From an uncultured Clostridia bacterium (GTDB taxonomy: Bacteria; Bacillota; Clostridia; Christensenellales; Pumilibacteraceae), in contig CAMSYM010000005.1 of assembly GCA_947066105.1 (NCBI GenBank), forward strand, positions 1 to 64,000: a DNA stretch of 64,000 bases, in the 5' to 3' direction. The position numbers and the translations under genes are program-made. The notes under the pieces were generated by a model that saw only the letters and a program-made list of their open reading frames with translations, searched no databases and was not told the DNA's origin. Numbering within the stretch: the stretch's first letter is position 1; every line of letters starts with the position of its first letter. Shown one piece after another: positions 34,345 to 42,587 of the stretch.

Positions 34345-34416
34345 TCAGGAACGTTTGAACAACCGAACTATCCGCCCCAAAAATTTGGGTAATTTTATAC
34401 ATACGATCTTCGTCAT
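34345..34416 (-). CDS. spoVM: Stage V sporulation protein M
   Basis: This is a 23-residue ORF that ordinary size cut-offs miss. Residues 7-14 read IKLPKFLG and residues 16-17 IV, followed by Arg, then a short basic end (LFKRS). This is the signature of SpoVM, the amphipathic helix that recognises the convex forespore membrane and anchors the SpoIVA coat basement layer. The key proline is residue 10. GGAGG lies 6 nt before the ATG. Its place between rpe and rpmB is the same neighbourhood as in Bacillus subtilis. It probably shares a transcript with rpe (69-nt gap). Confidence 0.9.
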   Translation of the reverse strand: MTKIVCIKLPKFLGRIVRLFKRS

Positions 34417-34485
34417 GCCGCACCTCCATTATAGTTTATGCGGTAAGACGGTCATGCGTTACGGAGTTTTTTACCGACCGCGCGC

Positions 34486-35136
34486 CTATCCGCGCAACGC
34501 TTTTACGGCGGCTGTCCTGTCCGCCGCGCCGAACACGGCGTTGCCCGCCACCAGCACGTCCGCACCCGCCGATATTATGCTCGCGGCATTTTCGGTATTT
34601 ACCCCGCCGTCCACTTCGATAAGCGCGTCGGGCGCGTACTTATCGCGTAACTGCTTTAACCGCGCCGTGCGGTCGAGCGAGCCGTCGATGAACTTTTGCC
34701 CGCCGAAACCCGGAAATACAGACATCAACACTATAAGGTCGAGCTTTTCGAGATACGGTATAAGCGCGTCGACGGGCGTATCGGGATTGATAGCAAGCCC
34801 GCATTTCGCGCCCGCCGCTTTTATCTTGCCCAGCGCGCCGACCACATCCGTTTCCGCTTCGAGATGAAACGAAACAAGCTCCGCGCCCGCCGCGACGAAC
34901 CGTTCGACGTAGCGTATCGGCTTAGTTATCATCAAATGCGCGTCGAAAAACAACTCACTGAGCGGACGGATGTCGCTTATCATCTTAAACCCGAAAGTAA
35001 GATTAGGCACAAACACTCCGTCCATTACGTCGATATGGATCCAGTCCGCGCCGATCTCCGACATGTTTTTGACGTCCGAACCCATTTCGGCAAAGTTGCC
35101 GCTTAGAACGGACGGTGCGATAAGAACATTACTCAT
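34486..35136 (-). CDS. rpe: Ribulose-phosphate 3-epimerase
   Basis: This TIM-barrel enzyme interconverts ribulose-5-phosphate and xylulose-5-phosphate in the pentose phosphate pathway. The 216-residue protein has the metal and catalytic motifs IHIDVMDG, DAHLMI, VFPGFGGQ and EVDGG. The start codon ATG 35136 has no Shine-Dalgarno. An extended -10 (TGATAGAAT) ends 6 nt before it, which suggests a leaderless mRNA. In Bacillus this gene follows rsgA; here a DD-carboxypeptidase gene precedes it. Confidence 0.96.
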   Translation of the reverse strand: MSNVLIAPSVLSGNFAEMGSDVKNMSEIGADWIHIDVMDGVFVPNLTFGFKMISDIRPLSELFFDAHLMITKPIRYVERFVAAGAELVSFHLEAETDVVGALGKIKAAGAKCGLAINPDTPVDALIPYLEKLDLIVLMSVFPGFGGQKFIDGSLDRTARLKQLRDKYAPDALIEVDGGVNTENAASIISAGADVLVAGNAVFGAADRTAAVKALRG

Positions 35137-35142
35137 ATCATA

Positions 35143-35172
35143 ATTCTATCACACCGAACGCTCGTCCGTCAA
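35143..35172 (-). promoter_or_regulatory. Candidate sigma-A promoter of rpe
   Basis: On the minus strand: TTGACG, 18-nt spacer, TAGAAT preceded by TGA (extended -10). The -10 ends 6 nt before the rpe ATG. Confidence 0.55.
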
Positions 35173-35188
35173 CGGTTTTTCGACAAAT

Positions 35189-36352
35189 TTACCATTCCGC
35201 TATAAAGTCGTCGAGTATATCCAAATAGCCCTTTTTCTCGCAATCGGTCTGCGCCACGGCGGGAACGCAAGCATAACTTTCGCCGTTGAGCAAAACGCGT
35301 ATTTCGCCAACTACGTCGCCGCTCTTTATCGGCGCATACAACGTATCGACCGAATTTTCCAAAGACAGTTCCGACTTTTCGCCGAGCTTGACGAACGCCG
35401 AGCAATCTTCGCCGGCGACCACCGTTATTTTATCGGTCTTGCCCTTTTGCACGTCGAATTCGCCTATAACGTCGCCTTTACGGACCGCATACACGGTTTT
35501 GTAATTGGCAAAGCCGTAGTTGAGCATTTCCGATACTTCTTTGTTTCGCGTTTTGGAATTTTCCGCACCGATGGTAACGCAAATGAGCCGAGTATCGCCG
35601 CGCTTTGCGGTTACCGTTATGCACGACCGCGCCGCATCCGTATAACCCGTTTTGCCGCCGTCGCAACCGTCGTAGAACTTGATGAGCTTATTGGTGTTGG
35701 TAAGACCGGTCACGCGTCCGCCCGGATGCGCGAAATCGTACATCCACACCTTTGCGTATTCGAAAAACTTTTCGTGTTCGATAAGCTTTTTGAACATGAC
35801 CGCAACGTCGGCGGCGCAACTGTACTGACCTTCCTTGGGAAGCCCCGTGCAGTTAACAAAATGAGTGTCCGACATGCCAAGTTCCGCCGCGCGATCGTTC
35901 ATTGCCGCGACAAACGCATCGACACTGCCGTACAAATATTCCGCGACCGCTACGCACGAATCGTTAGCCGACGCGACGACTATGCTCTTCAACAGCTCGT
36001 CCAAACGGTATTTGGAATTCGCATCGAGAAAAGCTTGCGATCCGCCCATATCGGCGGCGTTTTGCGACGCGACGATCTCGGTATCGAGCGGGATCTCGCG
36101 CTTGGCTATTTCGTCGAACGCAAGACCGAGCGTCATGATCTTTACCATGCTCGCTATCTGCAAATGCTCTTTCGTGTTTTTTTCAAACACGACGGTACCC
36201 GTCGCGCTGTCCAAAAGCATGGCGGCGCGGCTTGTCTTGGCAAGCGCGGGCGCTTCGTCCGCTTTCGCCGTGACGGCGCTGTTGATAAGCGGCATAAACG
36301 CGACTATCGCAGTCAGCACCGCCGCCAATCCTATGAGTAACTTTTTGTTCAT
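35189..36352 (-). CDS. D-alanyl-D-alanine carboxypeptidase (S11), with C-terminal PBP5-like domain
   Basis: The 387-residue protein has a signal peptide (residues 1-30), the S11 active-site motifs SMVK (QIASMVKI), SAND (VASANDSC) and KTG (GGKTGYT), and a C-terminal beta domain (about residues 270-355). It trims D-Ala from peptidoglycan stem peptides outside the membrane. It is the second such enzyme in the window and resembles DacF in architecture. GGAGG lies 5 nt before the ATG. A 7-bp stem (CCGAAGT/ACTTCGG, 36360-36399) overlaps the edge of this site and might modulate access. Confidence 0.93.
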   Translation of the reverse strand: MNKKLLIGLAAVLTAIVAFMPLINSAVTAKADEAPALAKTSRAAMLLDSATGTVVFEKNTKEHLQIASMVKIMTLGLAFDEIAKREIPLDTEIVASQNAADMGGSQAFLDANSKYRLDELLKSIVVASANDSCVAVAEYLYGSVDAFVAAMNDRAAELGMSDTHFVNCTGLPKEGQYSCAADVAVMFKKLIEHEKFFEYAKVWMYDFAHPGGRVTGLTNTNKLIKFYDGCDGGKTGYTDAARSCITVTAKRGDTRLICVTIGAENSKTRNKEVSEMLNYGFANYKTVYAVRKGDVIGEFDVQKGKTDKITVVAGEDCSAFVKLGEKSELSLENSVDTLYAPIKSGDVVGEIRVLLNGESYACVPAVAQTDCEKKGYLDILDDFIAEW

Positions 36353-36427
36353 GTTTCCTCCGAAGTCTTTTGTATACGGTTATTTTGTCTTAACTTCGGA
36401 TTTTAATTCATCAACGACAAAGATACT

Positions 36428-37063
36428 TTAAGCGACGGCACCGCCCACTATACCTATCAACGCCGAGCCGAACAGCACGACGGTTATGCTTTTTGCCAGC
36501 ATACACACCGCAAGCACGAATAAATACTGCGCGGTACCTTTATAGTAAACTATTACGTCTATCTTCGACGGAGAACACGAGCCGTTCATGGAATTGAATT
36601 TAAAGCATCTAAACGACAGCATACACAGCAAAGCGATCTCTATTATGCACATAGGCACGAACAGAACGAACAACATGGGAATGGACGACACCGAATACAC
36701 GACTATTATTATGCTCGTATTCATTCCGAGTACGTACGATCTGTACGCGCACGGCGCAAGCGACAAAAATGCGAGCGCTTTGTTGAAAAACATGGACGCC
36801 GCGAAAAGACAGTATACCGCCGTCAAGCCGAAGTCGAAAAAGAAAAACGTGACGATACCTATGTCGCCGCGCAGATATTTGAATATTATCGCGCCGTTGC
36901 GTATAACGTATTCCGTTTTATCGGATACGGTTATACCTACGGCAATGCCTACGACCAAAAACAACAAACAAATAAGCGCGTAAACGAGCGTTACCACGCG
37001 ATTGCGTTTAATCGTATGCGACAGACTGTAAAACCAATCGGATATCACAAGCGAACGTCTCAT
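36428..37063 (-). CDS. Integral membrane protein, possibly SpoIIM-like
   Basis: I do not firmly recognise this 211-residue protein. It has a short basic N terminus and about five membrane segments (near residues 25-47, 68-92, 110-130, 130-150 and 180-205). Size and layout resemble SpoIIM, part of the engulfment complex, but I see no diagnostic motif. It lies between spoIVB and a DD-carboxypeptidase gene, and a good sigma-E-type promoter (37070-37098) ends 6 nt before its ATG with no Shine-Dalgarno. This supports a mother-cell sporulation role more than the sequence itself does. Confidence 0.5.
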   Translation of the reverse strand: MRRSLVISDWFYSLSHTIKRNRVVTLVYALICLLFLVVGIAVGITVSDKTEYVIRNGAIIFKYLRGDIGIVTFFFFDFGLTAVYCLFAASMFFNKALAFLSLAPCAYRSYVLGMNTSIIIVVYSVSSIPMLFVLFVPMCIIEIALLCMLSFRCFKFNSMNGSCSPSKIDVIVYYKGTAQYLFVLAVCMLAKSITVVLFGSALIGIVGGAVA

Positions 37064-37069
37064 ACAGTA

Positions 37070-37098
37070 AATCTATGACGCAAAATACGCGCTTATTC
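37070..37098 (-). promoter_or_regulatory. Candidate sigma-E promoter of the SpoIIM-like gene
   Basis: On the minus strand: GAATAAG (-35), 14-nt spacer, CATAGATT (-10), against consensus KMATATT-14-CATACANT. The -10 ends 6 nt before the ATG. Confidence 0.5.
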
Positions 37099-37159
37099 GT
37101 CAAATCGGGACTTTTTTCGTATATTATCGATATTTTATCGAAGGTACCCGAATTTTTCG

Positions 37160-38143
37160 CTATTGATTGAGAAAATCGGCGTACACCCCGTAGCCCTTGG
37201 TAAAATCATTTAAAAAAACGTGCGTGCAAGCCGCGATTATCTTGCCGTTCTGTATGATCGGCGACCCGCTCATACCCCTTACTATCCCGCCCGTCGTTTC
37301 GAGCAAACGTTTATCGGTTACACGGAAAACTATGCCTTTTTCCTTGCGCTCGCTTTGTTTGGACGCTTTGATGATCTCGATTTCGAATTCTTCGGGCGCT
37401 CCGTCCACGGTCGTGCGAATGACCGCGGCGCCCGGCTTTACTTCGTCGCGGCGCGCAAGCTCCATGCTCTCGGACTTGTCGAACGCGTTTGTGAATCTGC
37501 CCGATACGCCGAATCCGTTGTTGCAATCGATAGTTCCCGTTATTTTATCGGGCATCAAGGTAGCGAGCAACGCGCCCGCCTCGCCTTTTGCGCCGCGCTT
37601 AACGCCGAGCAGTTTGCACGCGTGCGAATGTCCGCCGTCGAACGGAACGCTCATGCCCATTTCGCTATCGCAGATCTCGTGTCCGAGCGCGACGAACCGT
37701 CCGTTGCCGCGCACGAAAGTGACCGTTCCCACGCCGTATATCTTATCCTTTATTTTTACGCCGAGCTTGGGTTTGCCAGTATACGCTTCGACTATGGGCG
37801 TTACTTCGACTACTATGTTTCGATCGCCGCGCAATATTTCCAATTTGGCGAGATCTGCCGTCAATCCGTCCGTTATATCGTCGGCAGACTCCACTTCCTT
37901 ACCGTTTATGCTTTTGATTATATCGCCGCGATGAATGCCTTCCACCGCCGCCATGCCGTATTCGGTCTCTACGCCGGTAACGTTTTCTACCAGCAAGCCG
38001 TCTACGTCGACGGATATCCCTATCGGAAATCCGCCCAAATACACCCGTTCGCCGTCGGCATACGCTTGATATTGCGGCGCGAAATACACGCATATCAATA
38101 TCGCAGACAGCACGCATATCAATATCGTTCTGAATTTTTTCAT
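37160..38143 (-). CDS. spoIVB: SpoIVB peptidase (S55)
   Basis: SpoIVB is the forespore-secreted serine protease that triggers sigma-K activation in the mother cell. The 327-residue protein has one N-terminal membrane segment (residues 5-22), a PDZ domain (about 45-115), the catalytic histidine in ALGHEICD (His155) and the serine in RGMSGSP near residue 307. Longer in-frame starts would lie inside the recN terminator, so ATG 38143 is used. There is no Shine-Dalgarno. A weak forespore-type promoter (38150-38181) ends 6 nt before the ATG. spo0A, its usual neighbour, is absent here. Confidence 0.94.
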   Translation of the reverse strand: MKKFRTILICVLSAILICVYFAPQYQAYADGERVYLGGFPIGISVDVDGLLVENVTGVETEYGMAAVEGIHRGDIIKSINGKEVESADDITDGLTADLAKLEILRGDRNIVVEVTPIVEAYTGKPKLGVKIKDKIYGVGTVTFVRGNGRFVALGHEICDSEMGMSVPFDGGHSHACKLLGVKRGAKGEAGALLATLMPDKITGTIDCNNGFGVSGRFTNAFDKSESMELARRDEVKPGAAVIRTTVDGAPEEFEIEIIKASKQSERKEKGIVFRVTDKRLLETTGGIVRGMSGSPIIQNGKIIAACTHVFLNDFTKGYGVYADFLNQ

Positions 38144-38149
38144 ACTTGC

Positions 38150-38181
38150 AATAGTTTTTGCCGCTTGTCGAATTATATACT
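38150..38181 (-). promoter_or_regulatory. Weak candidate forespore-type promoter of spoIVB
   Basis: On the minus strand: AGTATA, 17-nt spacer, AAAACTATT. Compared with the sigma-G consensus TGMATA and CATACTA this matches 4 of 6 and 5 of 7 positions. The site ends 6 nt before the ATG, as at three other sporulation genes here. Confidence 0.3.
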
Positions 38182-38191
38182 TCTTTATACG

Positions 38192-38222
38192 ATAAAAAGG
38201 CGTATCCAATGGGACACGCCTT
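38192..38222 (-). terminator. Intrinsic terminator of the nusB-recN operon
   Basis: On the minus strand AAGGCGTGTCC pairs with GGATACGCCTT (one wobble) around CATT and runs into TTTTT. It lies 32 nt after the recN stop and separates recN from spoIVB. Confidence 0.9.
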
Positions 38223-38254
38223 GCGTTTTATCTTTAAAAAAGCTCGCGTCGCGG

Positions 38255-39952
38255 TCAAACCGCAGGCAATTCGCGTTTATATCCGTCGCAAAAATCTTTA
38301 AGCTCGGTCGCGTTTTTATCGGAAAGTCCGGACACGCCGCGAGTACCCGAAAGCCGCGATATCTCGCTTATCATGCCGTCGCGGTCGAGCGACGTGACTT
38401 TGGTCGACGTATCGCCGTCTTTTTCGAGCTTGACTATATAATAGTGCCCGTCCGCCATGGCGGCGATCTGCGGCAAATGCGTGACGCACAACACCTGCCG
38501 ACCGCGCGACAGCTCCGCGAGCTTTTTAGCCACGCACAGTCCGATCGCGCCGCTTATCCCCGTATCGATCTCATCGAATATCATCGTTTCGATATTGCTC
38601 AGATTGCCCGTTATCAGTTTTATCGCCAGCATGAACCGCGACATCTCGCCGCCCGAAATTATTTTTGCGAGCGGCAACAACGGCTGTCCGATATTGGGAC
38701 TCAAATAAAACTCGAACTCGTCGAACCCCGTAGCGGTAACGCGCGTCGTAAACGTGTCCGCGCTCGGACTATCTCCGAACACGACTTCGAACTTGGAATT
38801 TGCCATGCCGAGATCGGCAAGTTCGCTCTCTATGCGCGCCTGCATGCGCTTTGCCCCGTCGCGCCGCAACTGCGATAACGCCATGCAGCTCTCATAAAGC
38901 TTTTTGCGCAATTCGATCTCTTTATCGCACAGCTTGCCGTACAGCTCCGCGCCGTTAGATAACCGTTCCAGCTCGACTTCCGCATCGATCGAAAACTTTT
39001 GCATGGCTTCGTAATTGCCGTACTTGCTTTTAAGCGCGCGCAGTTTATCCAACCTCGCGACTACTTCGTCAAGCTCGCGCTCGCTCCCGTCCGTGCCGTC
39101 AAGCTCGTCCTTGACGCATTCCGCTATATCGTCAAGCTCGATTGAAACGGACCGCAACCGCTCGTGCAATGCAGAGTACACATCGTCGAGCGACGATACC
39201 GCGCCTATCGCGCGCACCGCGCTCGATACCGAACCGCTCGCGCCGTCGTCGCCGTCGAGCATGCCGACGCACTCCGCCAACGCGTTCTTTATACGTTCGG
39301 ACGCCATCAACACGTGCCGACGCTCTACAAGCTTTTCTTCTTCGCCCGCCTTAACGCCCGCCGCGCGTATCTCGTCTATTTGAAATTTAAGTACGTCTAT
39401 ACGTTGCGCGCGCGCCTGTTCGTCGCCGAGCGCTTTCATATCCGCGCACACTTTTTTATACTCGTCGAATACGGCGCGGTGCGCTTTAAGCGGCGCGTCG
39501 TCTGTTTTGAACACGAAATGATCGAGTATTTTATGCTGTTCGGTTATTTTCAATAACGATTGATATTCGTTCTGACCGTAAATGTCCACGTAATTTTGCA
39601 TCAACTCGCGGAGCATGGCTGTCGTAGCCTGCTTGCCGTTGACGCGTATATCGTTCCTGCCGTCTTTGAAAAACTTGCGCGTCACTATAAAAAATCCGTC
39701 GTCGTGTTCTACGCCGAAATCGACGAGCGGCGCGGCGTTTTCAAACCCGAAAACTCCTTCCACAAATCCGCTTTCTTCGCCGAACTTCAACAACGATTTG
39801 TCGTAGCGCGCACCTACGAGCAACATTAGCGAATCCACTATTATGGACTTGCCCGCGCCCGTTTCTCCCGAAAACACGTTTAGTTCGGGCGTAAATTCTA
39901 TTTCGAGATCGCGTATGAGCGCCAAGTTATGTATGGTTATCCGTTGTAACAT
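38255..39952 (-). CDS. recN: DNA repair protein RecN
   Basis: This SMC-like ATPase takes part in double-strand break repair. The 565-residue protein has Walker A (FSGETGAGKSII, about residues 28-39), a central coiled coil and the C-terminal signature (KIISGGEMSRFMLAIK) with Walker B (ETMIFDEIDTGISG). ATG 39952 overlaps the nadK stop by one base (TGATG) and has GGAGG 4 nt upstream; the longer frame would add seven residues. It is the last gene of its operon. Confidence 0.96.
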   Translation of the reverse strand: MLQRITIHNLALIRDLEIEFTPELNVFSGETGAGKSIIVDSLMLLVGARYDKSLLKFGEESGFVEGVFGFENAAPLVDFGVEHDDGFFIVTRKFFKDGRNDIRVNGKQATTAMLRELMQNYVDIYGQNEYQSLLKITEQHKILDHFVFKTDDAPLKAHRAVFDEYKKVCADMKALGDEQARAQRIDVLKFQIDEIRAAGVKAGEEEKLVERRHVLMASERIKNALAECVGMLDGDDGASGSVSSAVRAIGAVSSLDDVYSALHERLRSVSIELDDIAECVKDELDGTDGSERELDEVVARLDKLRALKSKYGNYEAMQKFSIDAEVELERLSNGAELYGKLCDKEIELRKKLYESCMALSQLRRDGAKRMQARIESELADLGMANSKFEVVFGDSPSADTFTTRVTATGFDEFEFYLSPNIGQPLLPLAKIISGGEMSRFMLAIKLITGNLSNIETMIFDEIDTGISGAIGLCVAKKLAELSRGRQVLCVTHLPQIAAMADGHYYIVKLEKDGDTSTKVTSLDRDGMISEISRLSGTRGVSGLSDKNATELKDFCDGYKRELPAV

Positions 39953-40743
39953 CAATCCTCCGACGCTGACCAATCGTTAAGCTTGTCCAAAAGCCGCGAA
40001 TAGAAACTTTTTTTATCGAACCGCACGAAAAGCGCGCTCTTATCCCAACCGCATACGTAAACGCCTTGACCTGCGCAAACAGTATCCGCGCGCTCGCCGT
40101 CGACAAACACCGTAGCGTCCGACGCGCCGAGATCGGTCATATGTATGCGCTCGAACGAACCGACCACTATCGGACGGGTACGCAACGTATGCGGATTGAT
40201 GGGCGTCAGCGCTATGACGGGCGTGTTCGGTCCTATCACGGATCCGCCCGCCGACAGCGAGTATGCGGTAGATCCCGTCGGCGTACACGCTATATATCCG
40301 TCGCATGTGAATCTGTCTATAAGCTCGTCGTTGACGCGCACTTCCATACCGATCATGCGCCCGCTCGCCGACTTCATCACTACGTCGTTGAGCGCGTAAT
40401 AGTGTTTATCGCCTATTTGCGCGTCGATGAGCGCGCGCCGTTCCAAATAATACTCGCGCGCCGTCAACCGCTTTAACGCCGTTTCTATCGCCGACGGCTC
40501 TGTTTCCGTCAAAAATCCTATCGTACCCATATTTACGCCGAGTATGGGCGTTTCGGTACGCGCGCAACGTTCGGCAATACCGAGAATAGTTCCGTCCCCG
40601 CCGATAGATAATATAAAATCATATCTGCCGTCATGCGAGTATTTTTCGGCGTCGATACCGAGCTTAGCCGCCGTTTCGAGCGCCGCCGCCGCGACGGTAC
40701 CGCCTTTATCTTTATTGGGATTGGAATATACAGCTATCCTCAT
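39952..40743 (-). CDS. nadK: NAD kinase
   Basis: This enzyme phosphorylates NAD to NADP. The 263-residue protein has the GGDGTILG motif with the catalytic Asp, NMGTIGFLTE, ALNDVV and CTPTGSTAYSLSAGG. Its length and order are typical. It lies between dxs and recN; the argR and tlyA genes often found here in Clostridia are missing. Confidence 0.96.
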   Translation of the reverse strand: MRIAVYSNPNKDKGGTVAAAALETAAKLGIDAEKYSHDGRYDFILSIGGDGTILGIAERCARTETPILGVNMGTIGFLTETEPSAIETALKRLTAREYYLERRALIDAQIGDKHYYALNDVVMKSASGRMIGMEVRVNDELIDRFTCDGYIACTPTGSTAYSLSAGGSVIGPNTPVIALTPINPHTLRTRPIVVGSFERIHMTDLGASDATVFVDGERADTVCAGQGVYVCGWDKSALFVRFDKKSFYSRLLDKLNDWSASED

Positions 40744-40770
40744 GATACGATTATACTATTTTTCGCGAGA

Positions 40771-42585
40771 TTATTCAAGGCTTTTTACGATTTTTATCAA
40801 ATTATCTTTCGTGATGCCGGACGCGGCAAGCGCGCCGTCGACGCTCCTGTCGTCAATGAACGCGTCGGCATGCGCGAGTACAACACAACGCGCGGCGCTG
40901 TTTACGGAGTTAAGGTATTCCGTAACGGCGCATCCGAACCCGCCGTGCGCGACGTTGTCCTCCACGGTGATAAACGTACAGCCTTTTTTTCCGTGTTCGC
41001 GCAAAAACCCGACGTCGAGCGGCTTGACGAACCGCGCGTTGACTACGCGCACGTCCACTCTGTCTGCGGCGGCAAGCGCGATATCGAGCGCACGTCCGCC
41101 TGCGCACAGCACGGTAATATCGGACTTGCTTTCGCGCACCGTCTCCCACTTACCGTATTCGATGGGCGTATGCTCGCGATCGACGGTATACGATTTGGGA
41201 TAACGTATTGCGAGCGGCGCGTCGTATGTCAAAGAAAATTCGAGCATTGCACGCAGTTCCGCGCCGTCCGTCGGACACATCACCGTCATGTTCGGCAACA
41301 CCGTCAAATAACTGAGATCGAACACGCCTTGGTGCGTAACGCCGTCCGCTCCGACCGCGCCCGCCCTGTCGACGCACAGCGTGACGGCGTATCCGCCTAT
41401 GCAAACGTCGTGTAAAAGCTGATCGAACGAACGTTGCAAAAAGGTGGAATAAACCGCAAAATACGGTTTTAACCCGCCCGCCGCAAGAGCCGCGCAATAC
41501 GTGACCGCATGCTCTTCGGCTATGCCCACGTCCTTGAACATATCGGGATGCGACAGCGAAAATTTTTCCAGCCCCGTTCCGATAGCCATAGCGGCGGTAA
41601 CTGCCGTTACGCGTTTGTCGCGCGTCGCCGCGTCCGTAAGAAAATCGCCGAGCACGCTTGAAAAATCGTGCGTCGCGCCCGCGTCGCTCGACGATATGCC
41701 GTGCGAATGTTCGGGGTCAGTCACGGCGCTTCGCAGACCTTTGCCTTTATCGGTCATAACATGTACGATCACGGGTCCGCCCTTGCGTTTCGCTTGCGAA
41801 AATACTTCGATAAGTTCGCCGACGTTATGTCCGTCGAACGGACCGTAATACGAAATGCCCATCGCCTCGAACATCTTGTTGGACAGTACGACGCGCTTTA
41901 ACAGACGCTTGCCTTTATCGAGCAAATGCAACGCGCCGTCGCCCAAAAGCGGTATGATAGACACCGCGCGCTTGATCTCCGTCTTGATCCTCAGATATTT
42001 TTTGCTCAGTCTGAGTCGCGTCAAATACTTACTCATCGCGCCGACGTTTTTGCTTATCGACATATTATTGTCGTTTAAAACTATAACTACGGGCAACCGT
42101 TCGCTTCCGATAGCGTTGAGCGCCTCGTACGCCAACCCGCCCGTAAGCGCGCCGTCGCCGATTACGGCTATCGCCCGTCCGCCGTCGCCCAGCCTTGCGC
42201 TCGCTTCCGCAAGCCCCAACGCGACCGACAGCGACGTCGACGCATGCCCCGTTCCAAACGCGTCGTATTCGCTTTCGTCAGGCAACGGAAAGCCCGAAAT
42301 ACCGTCGTTTTTTCGCAGTCTGTCGAATCTGTCGCCGCGCCCCGTCAAAAGCTTGTGCGCGTACGCCTGATGCCCGACGTCGAACACGAATTTATCGTGC
42401 GGACAGTCGAACACATAATGCAACGCGACGGTCAATTCCACCGCGCCGAGATTGGACGCGAGATGTCCGCCGTTGCTCTCTACGGTATCGATAATGCGTC
42501 CGCGCAAGTAGTCGCACAGTCCGTCGAGCTGTGAAATATCGAGCCGCTTCAAGTCCTGCGGCGTTTTGACAGTACCGTAATCCAT
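40771..42585 (-). CDS. dxs: 1-deoxy-D-xylulose-5-phosphate synthase
   Basis: This thiamine diphosphate enzyme joins pyruvate and glyceraldehyde-3-phosphate in the first step of the MEP pathway. The 604-residue protein has the TPP-binding motif GDGALTGGLAYEALN...NDNNMSIS, the central YSTFLQRSFDQLLHD and the DRAGAVGADGVTHQG motif. ispG, ispA and ispH of the same pathway are also in this window, but in other operons. The start is 2 nt after the ispA stop. Confidence 0.97.
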   Translation of the reverse strand: MDYGTVKTPQDLKRLDISQLDGLCDYLRGRIIDTVESNGGHLASNLGAVELTVALHYVFDCPHDKFVFDVGHQAYAHKLLTGRGDRFDRLRKNDGISGFPLPDESEYDAFGTGHASTSLSVALGLAEASARLGDGGRAIAVIGDGALTGGLAYEALNAIGSERLPVVIVLNDNNMSISKNVGAMSKYLTRLRLSKKYLRIKTEIKRAVSIIPLLGDGALHLLDKGKRLLKRVVLSNKMFEAMGISYYGPFDGHNVGELIEVFSQAKRKGGPVIVHVMTDKGKGLRSAVTDPEHSHGISSSDAGATHDFSSVLGDFLTDAATRDKRVTAVTAAMAIGTGLEKFSLSHPDMFKDVGIAEEHAVTYCAALAAGGLKPYFAVYSTFLQRSFDQLLHDVCIGGYAVTLCVDRAGAVGADGVTHQGVFDLSYLTVLPNMTVMCPTDGAELRAMLEFSLTYDAPLAIRYPKSYTVDREHTPIEYGKWETVRESKSDITVLCAGGRALDIALAAADRVDVRVVNARFVKPLDVGFLREHGKKGCTFITVEDNVAHGGFGCAVTEYLNSVNSAARCVVLAHADAFIDDRSVDGALAASGITKDNLIKIVKSLE

Positions 42586-42587
42586 GT

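Noticed and set aside
34433..34440. CATAAACT upstream of spoVM as a sigma-E -10 element
   Set aside because: No acceptable -35 lies 13-15 nt upstream, and transcription would start inside the ribosome-binding site. Co-transcription with rpe is simpler.
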